Part shown: positions 23,401 through 35,908 of the stretch, piece by piece
How positions within the stretch are numbered: position 1 is the first letter of the stretch
Layout of the letters: each line of letters starts with the position of its first letter
Source of the DNA: Channa striata
Taxonomy: Eukaryota > Chordata > Actinopteri > Anabantiformes > Channidae
Length of the DNA: 64,000 nt
Direction: 5' to 3'
Assembly (NCBI GenBank): GCA_033026295.1
Contig: JAUPFM010000073.1
Location: 91,920 to 155,919, forward strand
Notes under the pieces: model-generated
What the model was told of the DNA's origin: nothing
The model's input: the letters and a program-made list of their open reading frames with translations, nothing else
Database searches by the model: none
Position numbers and translations under genes: made by a program

Positions 23401-26400
23401 TTCTCGCTGAGAAAAAGCGATTACGAGCATAAAAGGATGCTTGAATTACATGCATTTACTGTCTTTTAAGGAAACATCCCACAAGCTTGTTTATATGTTC
23501 TGCTGAGTGGATTTAGGCTAAATAAGAAGGCAGACACAGTTTTATTTGAGTTTGGTGCAGAAATTGTTCAATACAAGCTTGGCTTCAAAACAGCATTTTC
23601 TCGCTGAGAAAAAGGCGATTGCGAGCATAAAAGGATGCTTGAATTACATGCATTTACTGTCTTTTAAGGAAACATCCCACAAGCTTATTTTTATGTTCTG
23701 CTGAGTGGATTTAGGCTAAATAAGAAGGCAGACACAGTTTTATTTGAGTTTGGTGCAGAAATTGTTCAATACAAGCTTGGCTTCAAAACAGCATTTTCTC
23801 GCTGAGAAAAAGCGATTGCGAGCATAAAGGATGCTTGAATTACATGCATTTACTGTCTTTTAAGGAAACATCCCACAAGCTTATTTTTCAGTCTCTGCTG
23901 AGTGGATTTAGGCTAAATAAGAAGGCAGACACAGTTTTATTTGAGTTTGGTGCAGAAATTGTTCAATACAAGCTTGGCTTCAAAACAGCATTTTCTCGCT
24001 GAGAAAAAGGCGATTGCGAGCATAAAAGGATGCTTGAATTACATGCATTTACTGTCTTTTAAGGAAACATCCCACAAGCTTATTTTTATGTTCTGCTGAG
24101 TGGATTTAGGCTAAATAAGAAGGCAGACACAGTTTTATTTGAGTTTGGTGCAGAAATTGTTCAATACAAGCTTGGCTTCAAAACAGCATTTTCTCGCTGA
24201 GAAAAAGGCGATTGCGAGCATAAAAGGATGCTTGAATTACATGCATTTACTGTCTTTTAAGGAAACATCCCACAAGCTTATTTATCATGTCTCTGCTGAG
24301 TGGATTTAGGCTAAATAAGAAGGCAGACACAGTTTTATTTGAGTTTGGTGCAGAAATTGTTCAATACAAGCTTGGCTTCAAAACAGCATTTTCTCGCTGA
24401 GAAAAAGCGATTGCGAGCATAAAAGGATGCTTGAATTACATGCATTTACTGTCTTTTAAGGAAACATCCCACAAGCTTATTTATCAGTCTCTGCTGAGTG
24501 GATTTAGGCTAAATAAGAAGGCAGACACAGTTTTATTTGAGTTTGGTGCAGAAATTGTTCAATACAAGCTTGGCTTCAAAACAGCATTTTCTCGCTGAGA
24601 AAAGCGATTGCGAGCATAAAGGATGCTTGAATTACATGCATTTACTGTCTTTTAAGGAAACATCCCACAAGCTTATTTATCATGTTCTGCTGAGTGGATT
24701 TAGGCTAAATAAGAAGGCAGACACAGTTTTATTTGAGTTTGGTGCAGAAATTGTTCAATACAAGCTTGGCTTCAAAACAGCATTTTCTCGCTGAGAAAAG
24801 GCGATTGCGAGCATAAAAGGATGCTTGAATTACATGCATTTACTGTCTTTTAAGGAAACATCCCACAAGCTTATTTTTATGTTCTGCTGAGTGGATTTAG
24901 GCTAAATAAGAAGGCAGACACAGTTTTATTTGAGTTTGGTGCAGAAATTGTTCAATACAAGCTTGGCTTCAAAACAGCATTTTCTCGCTGAGAAAAAGGC
25001 GATTGCGAGCATAAAGGATGCTTGAATTACATGCATTTACTGTCTTTTAAGGAAACATCCCACAAGCTTATTTTTAGTCTCTGCTGAGTGGATTTAGGCT
25101 AAATAAGAAGGCAGACACAGTTTTATTTGAGTTTGGTGCAGAAATTGTTCAATACAAGCTTGGCTTCAAAACAGCATTTTCTCGCTGAGAAAAAGCGATT
25201 GCGAGCATAAAAGGATGCTTGAATTACATGCATTTACTGTCTTTTAAGGAAACATCCCACAAGCTTATTTATCAGTCTCTGCTGAGTGGATTTAGGCTAA
25301 ATAAGAAGGCAGACACAGTTTTATTTGAGTTTGGTGCAGAAATTGTTCAATACAAGCTTGGCTTCAAAACAGCATTTTCTCGCTGAGAAAAAGCGATTGC
25401 GAGCATAAAGGATGCTTGAATTACATGCATTTACTGTCTTTTAAGGAAACATCCCACAAGCTTATTTTTATGTTCTGCTGAGTGGATTTAGGCTAAATAA
25501 GAAGGCAGACACAGTTTTATTTGAGTTTGGTGCAGAAATTGTTCAATACAAGCTTGGCTTCAAAACAGCATTTTCTCGCTGAGAAAAAGGCGATTGCGAG
25601 CATAAAAGGATGCTTGAATTACATGCATTTACTGTCTTTTAAGGAAACATCCCACAAGCTTATTTATCATGTCTCTGCTGAGTGGATTTAGGCTAAATAA
25701 GAAGGCAGACACAGTTTTATTTGAGTTTGGTGCAGAAATTGTTCAATACAAGCTTGGCTTCAAAACAGCATTTTCTCGCTGAGAAAAAGGCGATTGCGAG
25801 CATAAAAGGATGCTTGAATTACATGCATTTACTGTCTTTTAAGGAAACATCCCACAAGCTTATTTTTAGTCTCTGCTGAGTGGATTTAGGCTAAATAAGA
25901 AGGCAGACACAGTTTTATTTGAGTTTGGTGCAGAAATTGTTCAATACAAGCTTGGCTTCAAAACAGCATTTTCTCGCTGAGAAAAAGGCGATTGCGAGCA
26001 TAAAAGGATGCTTGAATTACATGCATTTACTGTCTTTTAAGGAAACATCCCACAAGCTTATTTTTTATGTTCTGCTGAGTGGATTTAGGCTAAATAAGAA
26101 GGCAGACACAGTTTTATTTGAGTTTGGTGCAGAAATTGTTCAATACAAGCTTGGCTTCAAAACAGCATTTTCTCGCTGAGAAAAAGGCGATTGCGAGCAT
26201 AAAAGGATGCTTGAATTACATGCATTTACTGTCTTTTAAGGAAACATCCCACAAGCTTATTTTTAGTCTCTGCTGAGTGGATTTAGGCTAAATAAGAAGG
26301 CAGACACAGTTTTATTTGAGTTTGGTGCAGAAATTGTTCAATACAAGCTTGGCTTCAAAACAGCATTTTCTCGCTGAGAAAAAGGCGATTGCGAGCATAA

Positions 26401-29400
26401 AAGGATGCTTGAATTACATGCATTTACTGTCTTTTAAGGAAACATCCCACAAGCTTATTTTTATGTCTCTGCTGAGTGGATTTAGGCTAAATAAGAAGGC
26501 AGACACAGTTTTATTTGAGTTTGGTGCAGAAATTGTTCAATACAAGCTTGGCTTCAAAACAGCATTTTCTCGCTGAGAAAAAGGCGATTGCGAGCATAAA
26601 GGATGCTTGAATTACATGCATTTACTGTCTTTTAAGGAAACATCCCACAAGCTTATTTTTCAGTCTCTGCTGAGTGGATTTAGGCTAAATAAGAAGGCAG
26701 ACACAGTTTTATTTGAGTTTGGTGCAGAAATTGTTCAATACAAGCTTGGCTTCAAAACAGCATTTTCTCGCTGAGAAAAAGGCGATTGCGAGCATAAAAG
26801 GATGCTTGAATTACATGCATTTACTGTCTTTTAAGGAAACATCCCACAAGCTTATTTTTATGTCTCTGCTGAGTGGATTTAGGCTAAATAAGAAGGCAGA
26901 CACAGTTTTATTTGAGTTTGGTGCAGAAATTGTTCAATACAAGCTTGGCTTCAAAACAGCATTTTCTCGCTGAGAAAAAGGCGATTGCGAGCATAAAAGG
27001 ATGCTTGAATTACATGCATTTACTGTCTTTTAAGGAAACATCCCACAAGCTTATTTTTATGTTCTGCTGAGTGGATTTAGGCTAAATAAGAAGGCAGACA
27101 CAGTTTTATTTGAGTTTGGTGCAGAAATTGTTCAATACAAGCTTGGCTTCAAAACAGCATTTTCTCGCTGAGAAAAGGCGATTGCGAGCATAAAAGGATG
27201 CTTGAATTACATGCATTTACTGTCTTTTAAGGAAACATCCCACAAGCTTATTTTTCATGTCTCTGCTGAGTGGATTTAGGCTAAATAAGAAGGCAGACAC
27301 AGTTTTATTTGAGTTTGGTGCAGAAATTGTTCAATACAAGCTTGGCTTCAAAACAGCATTTTCTCGCTGAGAAAAGGCGATTGCGAGACATAAAAAGGAT
27401 GCTTGAATTACATGCATTTACTGTCTTTTAAGGAAACATCCCACAAGCTTATTTTCATGTCTCTGCTGAGTGGATTTAGGCTAAATAAGAAGGCAGACAC
27501 AGTTTTATTTGAGTTTGGTGCAGAAATTGTTCAATACAAGCTTGGCTTCAAAACAGCATTTTCTCGCTGAGAAAAAGGCGATTGCGAGCATAAAAGGATG
27601 CTTGAATTACATGCATTTACTGTCTTTTAAGGAAACATCCCACAAGCTTATTTTTATGTCTCTGCTGAGTGGATTTAGGCTAAATAAGAAGGCAGACACA
27701 GTTTTATTTGAGTTTGGTGCAGAAATTGTTCAATACAAGCTTGGCTTCAAAACAGCATTTTCTCGCTGAGAAAAGGCGATTGCGAGCATAAAAGGATGCT
27801 TGAATTACATGCATTTACTGTCTTTTAAGGAAACATCCCACAAGCTTATTTATCAGTCTCTGCTGAGTGGATTTAGGCTAAATAAGAAGGCAGACACAGT
27901 TTTATTTGAGTTTGGTGCAGAAATTGTTCAATACAAGCTTGGCTTCAAAACAGCATTTTCTCGCTGAGAAAAAGGCGATTGCGAGCATAAAAGGATGCTT
28001 GAATTACATGCATTTACTGTCTTTTAAGGAAACATCCCACAAGCTTATTTTCAGTCTCTGCTGAGTGGATTTAGGCTAAATAAGAAGGCAGACACAGTTT
28101 TATTTGAGTTTGGTGCAGAAATTGTTCAATACAAGCTTGGCTTCAAAACAGCATTTTCTCGCTGAGAAAAAGGCGATTGCGAGCATAAAAGGATGCTTGA
28201 ATTACATGCATTTACTGTCTTTTAAGGAAACATCCCACAAGCTTATTTTCAGTCTCTGCTGAGTGGATTTAGGCTAAATAAGAAGGCAGACACAGTTTTA
28301 TTTGAGTTTGGTGCAGAAATTGTTCAATACAAGCTTGGCTTCAAAACAGCATTTTCTCGCTGAGAAAAAGGCGATTGCGAGCATAAAAGGATGCTTGAAT
28401 TACATGCATTTACTGTCTTTTAAGGAAACATCCCACAAGCTTATTTTCATGTCTCTGCTGAGTGGATTTAGGCTAAATAAGAAGGCAGACACAGTTTTAT
28501 TTGAGTTTGGTGCAGAAATTGTTCAATACAAGCTTGGCTTCAAAACAGCATTTTCTCGCTGAGAAAAGGCGATTGCGAGCATAAAAGGATGCTTGAATTA
28601 CATGCATTTACTGTCTTTTAAGGAAACATCCCACAAGCTTATTTTCATGTCTCTGCTGAGTGGATTTAGGCTAAATAAGAAGGCAGACACAGTTTTATTT
28701 GAGTTTGGTGCAGAAATTGTTCAATACAAGCTTGGCTTCAAAACAGCATTTTCTCGCTGAGAAAAAGCGATTGCGAGCATAAAAGGATGCTTGAATTACA
28801 TGCATTTACTGTCTTTTAAGGAAACATCCCACAAGCTTATTTTCATGTCTCTGCTGAGTGGATTTAGGCTAAATAAGAAGGCAGACACAGTTTTATTTGA
28901 GTTTGGTGCAGAAATTGTTCAATACAAGCTTGGCTTCAAAACAGCATTTTCTCGCTGAGAAAAAGGCGATTGCGAGCATAAAAGGATGCTTGAATTACAT
29001 GCATTTACTGTCTTTTAAGGAAACATCCCACAAGCTTATTTTCATGTCTCTGCTGAGTGGATTTAGGCTAAATAAGAAGGCAGACACAGTTTTATTTGAG
29101 TTTGGTGCAGAAATTGTTCAATACAAGCTTGGCTTCAAAACAGCATTTTCTCGCTGAGAAAAAGGCGATTGCGAGCATAAAAGGATGCTTGAATTACATG
29201 CATTTACTGTCTTTTAAAGGAAACATCCCACAAGCTTATTTATCATGTTCTGCTGAGTGGATTTAGGCTAAATAAGAAGGCAGACACAGTTTTATTTGAG
29301 TTTGGTGCAGAAATTGTTCAATACAAGCTTGGCTTCAAAACAGCATTTTCTCGCTGAGAAAAAGGCGATTGCGAGCATAAAAGGATGCTTGAATTACATG

Positions 29401-30769
29401 CATTTACTGTCTTTTAAGGAAACATCCCACAAGCTTATTTTTCAGTCTCTGCTGAGTGGATTTAGGCTAAATAAGAAGGCAGACACAGTTTTATTTGAGT
29501 TTGGTGCAGAAATTGTTCAATACAAGCTTGGCTTCAAAACAGCATTTTCTCGCTGAGAAAAAGGCGATTGCGAGCATAAAAGGATGCTTGAATTACATGC
29601 ATTTACTGTCTTTTAAGGAAACATCCCACAAGCTTATTTTTATGTTCTGCTGAGTGGATTTAGGCTAAATAAGAAGGCAGACACAGTTTTATTTGAGTTT
29701 GGTGCAGAAATTGTTCAATACAAGCTTGGCTTCAAAACAGCATTTTCTCGCTGAGAAAAAGGCGATTGCGAGCATAAAAGGATGCTTGAATTACATGCAT
29801 TTACTGTCTTTTAAGGAAACATCCCACAAGCTTATTTTCAGTCTCTGCTGAGTGGATTTAGGCTAAATAAGAAGGCAGACACAGTTTTATTTGAGTTTGG
29901 TGCAGAAATTGTTCAATACAAGCTTGGCTTCAAAACAGCATTTTCTCGCTGAGAAAAAGGCGATTGCGAGCATAAAAGGATGCTTGAATTACATGCATTT
30001 ACTGTCTTTTAAGGAAACATCCCACAAGCTTATTTATCAGTCTCTGCTGAGTGGATTTAGGCTAAATAAGAAGGCAGACACAGTTTTATTTGAGTTTGGT
30101 GCAGAAATTGTTCAATACAAGCTTGGCTTCAAAACAGCATTTTCTCGCTGAGAAAAAGGCGATTGCGAGCATAAAAAGGATGCTTGAATTACATGCATTT
30201 ACTGTCTTTTAAGGAAACATCCCACAAGCTTATTTTTCATGTTCTGCTGAGTGGATTTAGGCTAAATAAGAAGGCAGACACAGTTTTATTTGAGTTTGGT
30301 GCAGAAATTGTTCAATACAAGCTTGGCTTCAAAACAGCATTTTCTCGCTGAGAAAAAGGCGATTGCGAGCATAAAAGGATGCTTGAATTACATGCATTTA
30401 CTGTCTTTTAAGGAAACATCCCACAAGCTTATTTTTCAGTCTCTGCTGAGTGGATTTAGGCTAAATAAGAAGGCAGACACAGTTTTATTTGAGTTTGGTG
30501 CAGAAATTGTTCAATACAAGCTTGGCTTCAAAACAGCATTTTCTCGCTGAGAAAAGGCGATTGCGAGCATAAAAGGATGCTTGAATTACATGCATTTACT
30601 GTCTTTTAAGGAAACATCCCACAAGCTTATTTATCAGTCTCTGCTGAGTGGATTTAGGCTAAATAAGAAGGCAGACACAGTTTTATTTGAGTTTGGTGCA
30701 GAAATTGTTCAATACAAGCTTGGCTTCAAAACAGCATTTTCTCGCTGAGAAAAAGGCGATTGCGAGCAT

Positions 30770-30968
30770 AAAAGGATGCTTGAATTACATGCATTTACTG
30801 TCTTTTAAGGAAACATCCCACAAGCTTATTTATCAGTCTCTGCTGAGTGGATTTAGGCTAAATAAGAAGGCAGACACAGTTTTATTTGAGTTTGGTGCAG
30901 AAATTGTTCAATACAAGCTTGGCTTCAAAACAGCATTTTCTCGCTGAGAAAAAGGCGATTGCGAGCAT
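30770..30968 (+). repeat. Reference monomer (199 bp) of block B
   Basis: This is a clean, typical copy, phased here to begin at 'aaaaggatgcttg'; the phase is arbitrary. It is 199 bp with 75 G+C (about 38%). It holds one ATGCAT hexamer at 30789-30794 and two AAGCTT hexamers at 30822-30827 and 30915-30920, so AAGCTT sites alternate at about 93 and 106 bp. All three CpG dinucleotides lie in 22 bp (30942-30963). Two segments vary strongly between copies. Island 1 is the 15 or so bases after the first AAGCTT, about 30828-30842. Island 2 is about 30950-30972, between 'ctgagaaaa' and 'ggatgcttg'. The rest is nearly invariant in block B. Confidence 0.95.
30940..30965. other. Interrupted dyad with clustered CpGs in the monomer
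   Basis: In the reference monomer, CTCGC (30940-30944) and its reverse complement GCGAG (30961-30965) flank a 16-base spacer. All CpGs of the monomer lie in this segment. The dyad recurs wherever the sequence 'ctcgctgag' followed by 'gattgcgag' is intact. In block A the right arm is often 'atgag', and in later blocks often 'ctgag' or 'cgac', so the arm is not universally kept. Short dyads are common in satellites. A role in protein binding or non-B DNA is possible, but nothing here shows it. Confidence 0.6.
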
Positions 30969-33889
30969 AAAAGGATGCTTGAATTACATGCATTTACTGT
31001 CTTTTAAGGAAACATCCCACAAGCTTATTTATCATGTTCTGCTGAGTGGATTTAGGCTAAATAAGAAGGCAGACACAGTTTTATTTGAGTTTGGTGCAGA
31101 AATTGTTCAATACAAGCTTGGCTTCAAAACAGCATTTTCTCGCTGAGAAAAAGGCGATTGCGAGCATAAAAGGATGCTTGAATTACATGCATTTACTGTC
31201 TTTTAAGGAAACATCCCACAAGCTTATTTTTCAGTCTCTGCTGAGTGGATTTAGGCTAAATAAGAAGGCAGACACAGTTTTATTTGAGTTTGGTGCAGAA
31301 ATTGTTCAATACAAGCTTGGCTTCAAAACAGCATTTTCTCGCTGAGAAAAGGCGATTGCGAGCATAAAAGGATGCTTGAATTACATGCATTTACTGTCTT
31401 TTAAGGAAACATCCCACAAGCTTATTTTTATGTTCTGCTGAGTGGATTTAGGCTAAATAAGAAGGCAGACACAGTTTTATTTGAGTTTGGTGCAGAAATT
31501 GTTCAATACAAGCTTGGCTTCAAAACAGCATTTTCTCGCTGAGAAAAGGCGATTGCGAGCATAAAAGGATGCTTGAATTACATGCATTTACTGTCTTTTA
31601 AGGAAACATCCCACAAGCTTATTTTCAGTCTCTCCTGAGTGGATTTAGGCTAAATAAGAAGGCAGACACAGTTTTATTTGAGTTTGGTGCAGAAATTGTT
31701 CAATACAAGCTTGGCTTCAAAACAGCATTTTCTCGCTGAGAAAAGGCGATTGCGAGCATAAAAGGATGCTTGAATTACATGCATTTACTGTCTTTTAAGG
31801 AAACATCCCACAAGCTTATTTTTATGTTCTGCTGAGTGGATTTAGGCTAAATAAGAAGGCAGACACAGTTTTATTTGAGTTTGGTGCAGAAATTGTTCAA
31901 TACAAGCTTGGCTTCAAAACAGCATTTTCTCGCTGAGAAAAAGGCGATTGCGAGCATAAAGGATGCTTGAATTACATGCATTTACTGTCTTTTAAGGAAA
32001 CATCCCACAAGCTTATTTTCATGTCTCTGCTGAGTGGATTTAGGCTAAATAAGAAGGCAGACACAGTTTTATTTGAGTTTGGTGCAGAAATTGTTCAATA
32101 CAAGCTTGGCTTCAAAACAGCATTTTCTCGCTGAGAAAAAGGCGATTGCGAGCATAAAAGGATGCTTGAATTACATGCATTTACTGTCTTTTAAGGAAAC
32201 ATCCCACAAGCTTATTTTCATGTCTCTGCTGAGTGGATTTAGGCTAAATAAGAAGGCAGACACAGTTTTATTTGAGTTTGGTGCAGAAATTGTTCAAATA
32301 CAAGCTTGGCTTCAAAACAGCATTTTCTCGCTGAGAAAAGGCGATTGCGAGCATAAAAGGATGCTTGAATTACATGCATTTACTGTCTTTTAAGGAAACA
32401 TCCCACAAGCTTGTTTATATGTTCTGCTGAGTGGATTTAGGCTAAATAAGAAGGCAGACACAGTTTTATTTGAGTTTGGTGCAGAAATTGTTCAATACAA
32501 GCTTGGCTTCAAAACAGCATTTTCTCGCTGAGAAAAGGCGATTGCGAGCATAAAAGGATGCTTGAATTACATGCATTTACTGTCTTTTAAGGAAACATCC
32601 CACAAGCTTATTTTTCAGTCTCTCCTGAGTGGATTTAGGCTAAATAAGAAGGCAGACACAGTTTTATTTGAGTTTGGTGCAGAAATTGTTCAATACAAGC
32701 TTGGCTTCAAAACAGCATTTTCTCGCTGAGAAAAAGCGATTGCGAGCATAAAAGGATGCTTGAATTACATGCATTTACTGTCTTTTAAGGAAACATCCCA
32801 CAAGCTTATTTTTCAGTCTCTGCTGAGTGGATTTAGGCTAAATAAGAAGGCAGACACAGTTTTATTTGAGTTTGGTGCAGAAATTGTTCAATACAAGCTT
32901 GGCTTCAAAACAGCATTTTCTCGCTGAGAAAAAGGCGATTGCGAGCATAAAAGGATGCTTGAATTACATGCATTTACTGTCTTTTAAGGAAACATCCCAC
33001 AAGCTTATTTTCATGTCTCTGCTGAGTGGATTTAGGCTAAATAAGAAGGCAGACACAGTTTTATTTGAGTTTGGTGCAGAAATTGTTCAATACAAGCTTG
33101 GCTTCAAAACAGCATTTTCTCGCTGAGAAAAGGCGATTGCGAGCATAAAAGGATGCTTGAATTACATGCATTTACTGTCTTTTAAGGAAACATCCCACAA
33201 GCTTGTTTATCATGTTCTGCTGAGTGGATTTAGGCTAAATAAGAAGGCAGACACAGTTTTATTTGAGTTTGGTGCAGAAATTGTTCAAATACAAGCTTGG
33301 CTTCAAAACAGCATTTTCTCGCTGAGAAAAGGCGATTGCGAGCATAAAAGGATGCTTGAATTACATGCATTTACTGTCTTTTAAGGAAACATCCCACAAG
33401 CTTATTTATCATGTCTCTGCTGAGTGGATTTAGGCTAAATAAGAAGGCAGACACAGTTTTATTTGAGTTTGGTGCAGAAATTGTTCAATACAAGCTTGGC
33501 TTCAAAACAGCATTTTCTCGCTGAGAAAAAGGCGATTGCGAGCATAAAAGGATGCTTGAATTACATGCATTTACTGTCTTTTAAGGAAACATCCCACAAG
33601 CTTATTTTTCATGTCTCTGCTGAGTGGATTTAGGCTAAATAAGAAGGCAGACACAGTTTTATTTGAGTTTGGTGCAGAAATTGTTCAAATACAAGCTTGG
33701 CTTCAAAACAGCATTTTCTCGCTGAGAAAAAGGCGATTGCGAGCATAAAAGGATGCTTGAATTACATGCATTTACTGTCTTTTAAGGAAACATCCCACAA
33801 GCTTATTTTCAGTCTCTGCTGAGTGGATTTAGGCTAAATAAGAAGGCAGACACAGTTTTATTTGAGTTTGGTGCAGAAATTGTTCAAAT

Positions 33890-33914
33890 ACAAGCTTGGC
33901 TTCCTGTCTTTTAA
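33890..33914. other. Deletion junction at the block B1 / B2 change
   Basis: 'caagcttggcttc' joins 'ctgtcttttaaagg', so the segment from 'aaaacagcattttc' to 'catttact' is missing, close to 80-85 bases. The indel-rich monomer style starts immediately after it. Confidence 0.75.
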
Positions 33915-34455
33915 AGGAAACATCCACAAGCTTGTTTTTAGTTCTGCTGAGTGGATTTAGGCTAAATAAGAAGGCAGACACAGTTTTATTTGAGTTTGGT
34001 GCAGAAATTGTTCAATACAAGCTTGGCTTCAAAACAGCATTTTTCGCTGAGAAAAGCGATTGCTGAACATAAAAGGATGCTTGAATTACATGCATTTACT
34101 GTCTTTTAAGGAAACATCCACAAGCTTGTTTTTCAGTCTCTGCTGAGTGGATTTAGGCTAAATAAGAAGGCAGACACAGTTTTATTTGAGTTTGGTGCAG
34201 AAATTGTTCAATACAAGCTTGGCTTCAAAACAGCATTTTCTCGCTGAGAAAAAAGCGATTGCAGAGCATAAAAGGATGCTTGAATTACATGCATTTACTG
34301 TCTTTTAAGGAAACATCCACAAGCTTATTTTTAGTTCTGCTGAGTGGATTTAGGCTAAATAAGAAGGCAGACACAGTTTTATTTGAGTTTGGTGCAGAAA
34401 TTGTTTCAATACAAGCTTGGCTTCAAAACAGCATTTTCTCGCTGAGAAAAGGCGA

Positions 34456-34467
34456 TTACATTTACTG
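34456..34467. other. Short insertion resembling 'catttactg' in island 2
   Basis: 'ggcgatt' is followed by 'acatttactgagcataaaa' instead of 'gcgagcataaaa'. The inserted bases match the 'gcatttactg' of the monomer core. A related form, 'gcgatttactgagc', occurs near 53790. Both fit local template switching, or a blended consensus. Confidence 0.6.
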
Positions 34468-35834
34468 AGCATAAAAGGATGCTTGAATTACATGCATTTA
34501 CTGTCTTTTAAGGAAACATCCCACAAGCTTATTTTCAGTCTCTGCTGAGTGGATTTAGGCTAAATAAGAAGGCAGACACAGTTTTATTTGAGTTTGGTGC
34601 AGAAATTGTTCAATACAAGCTTGGCTTCAAAACAGCATTTTCTCGCTGAGAAAAGCGATTGCGAGCATAAAAGGATGCTTGAATTACATGCATTTACTGT
34701 CTTTTAAGAAACATCCACAAGCTTGTTTTATGTTCTGCTGAGTGGATTTAGGCTAAATAAGAAGGCAGACACAGTTTTATTTGAGTTTGGTGCAGAAATT
34801 GTTCAATACAAGCTTGGCTTCAAAACAGCATTTTCTCGCTGAGAAAAAGCGATTGAGCATAAAGGATGCTTGAATTACATGCATTTACTGTCTTTTAAGG
34901 AAACATCCCACAAGCTTATTTTCAGTTCTGCTGAGTGGATTTAGGCTAAATAAGAAGGCAGACACAGTTTTATTTGAGTTTGGTGCAGAAATTGTTCAAT
35001 ACAAGCTTGGCTTCAAAACAGCATTTTCTCGCTGAGAAAAGCGATTGCGAGCATAAAGGATGCTTGAATTACATGCATTTACTGTCTTTTAAGGAAACAT
35101 CCCACAAGCTTGTTTATAGTTCTGCTGAGTGGATTTAGGCTAAATAAGAAGGCAGACACAGTTTTATTTGAGTTTGGTGCAGAAATTGTTCAATACAAGC
35201 AGCTTCAAAACAGCATTTTCTCGCTGAGAAAAGGCGATTGCGAGCATAAAAGGATGCTTGAATTACATGCATTTACTGTCTTTTAAGGAAACATCCCACA
35301 AGCTTATTTTTAGTCTCTGCTGAGTGGATTTAGGCTAAATAAGAAGGCAGACACAGTTTTATTTGAGTTTGGTGCAGAAATTGTTCAATACAAGCTTGGC
35401 TTCAAAAGCAGCATTTTCTCGCTGAGAAAAAGCGATTGCGAGCATAAAAGGATGCTTGAATTACATGCATTTACTGTCTTTTAAGGAAACATCCCACAAG
35501 CTTATTTTATAGTTCTGCTGAGTGGATTTAGGCTAAATAAGAAGGCAGACACAGTTTTATTTGAGTTTGGTGCAGAAATTGTTCAATACAAGCTTGGCTT
35601 CAAAACAGCATTTTCTCGCTGAGAAAAGCGATTGCGAGCATAAAGGATGCTTGAATTACATGCATTTACTGTCTTTTAAGGAAACATCCACAAGCTTATT
35701 TTCAGTTCTGCTGAGTGGATTTAGGCTAAATAAGAAGGCAGACACAGTTTTATTTGAGTTTGGTGCAGAAATTGTTCAATACAAGCTTGGCTTTCAAAAC
35801 AGCATTTTCGCTGAGAAAAAGCGATTTGCGACAT

Positions 35835-35908
35835 AAAAGGATGCTTGAATTACATGCATTTACTGTCTTTTAAGGAAACATCCACAAGCTTGTTTTTAGT
35901 CTCGACAT
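35835..35908. repeat. Strongly truncated 74-bp monomer
   Basis: This unit runs from 'aaaaggatgcttg' through the first AAGCTT to 'ttttagtctc' and then directly into 'gacataaagg' of the next monomer. About 120 bases are missing, including 'gagtggatttagg', 'gagtttggtgcag' and the second AAGCTT. It is the shortest unit I noticed in the array. Confidence 0.8.

Larger units (their letters stand above)
20405..33893. repeat. Block B1: homogeneous satellite subfamily ('gttcaatac')
   Basis: From the first 'gttcaatac' (about 20597) onward, monomers of 197-199 bp are almost identical outside island 1. Diagnostic states are 'gttcaatac', 'aataagaagg' and usually 'ctctgctgag' or 'gttctgctgag'. Island 1 takes many blended forms, such as 'atttatcagtctctg', 'atttattatgttctg' and 'attttcatgtctctg'. 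The clean form 'gtttatatgttctg' recurs near 20913, 22294 and 23486, spacings of about 1381 and 1192 bp, so a blurred 6- or 7-mer periodicity is possible. High identity suggests recent amplification or assembly consensus averaging; the sequence alone does not decide. Confidence 0.85.

Noticed and set aside
30940..30965. Intrinsic transcription terminator hairpin
   Set aside because: Arms are only 5 bp with a 16-base loop and no following T-run, and it recurs in every monomer rather than after a gene.
30770..30968. CENP-B box or human alpha satellite
   Set aside because: The monomer is not about 171 bp, does not read like alpha satellite, and no TTCG....A..CGGG pattern is present; 'ttcgctgag' copies fail at the fixed A and CGGG positions.
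20405..34470. Repeated 60- to 106-codon plus-strand open frames as genes
   Set aside because: They recur once per monomer or two, mostly start at TTG, span monomer junctions, depend on 198 or 199 bp length, and are broken freely by indels. No recognisable domain, signal or upstream gene context.
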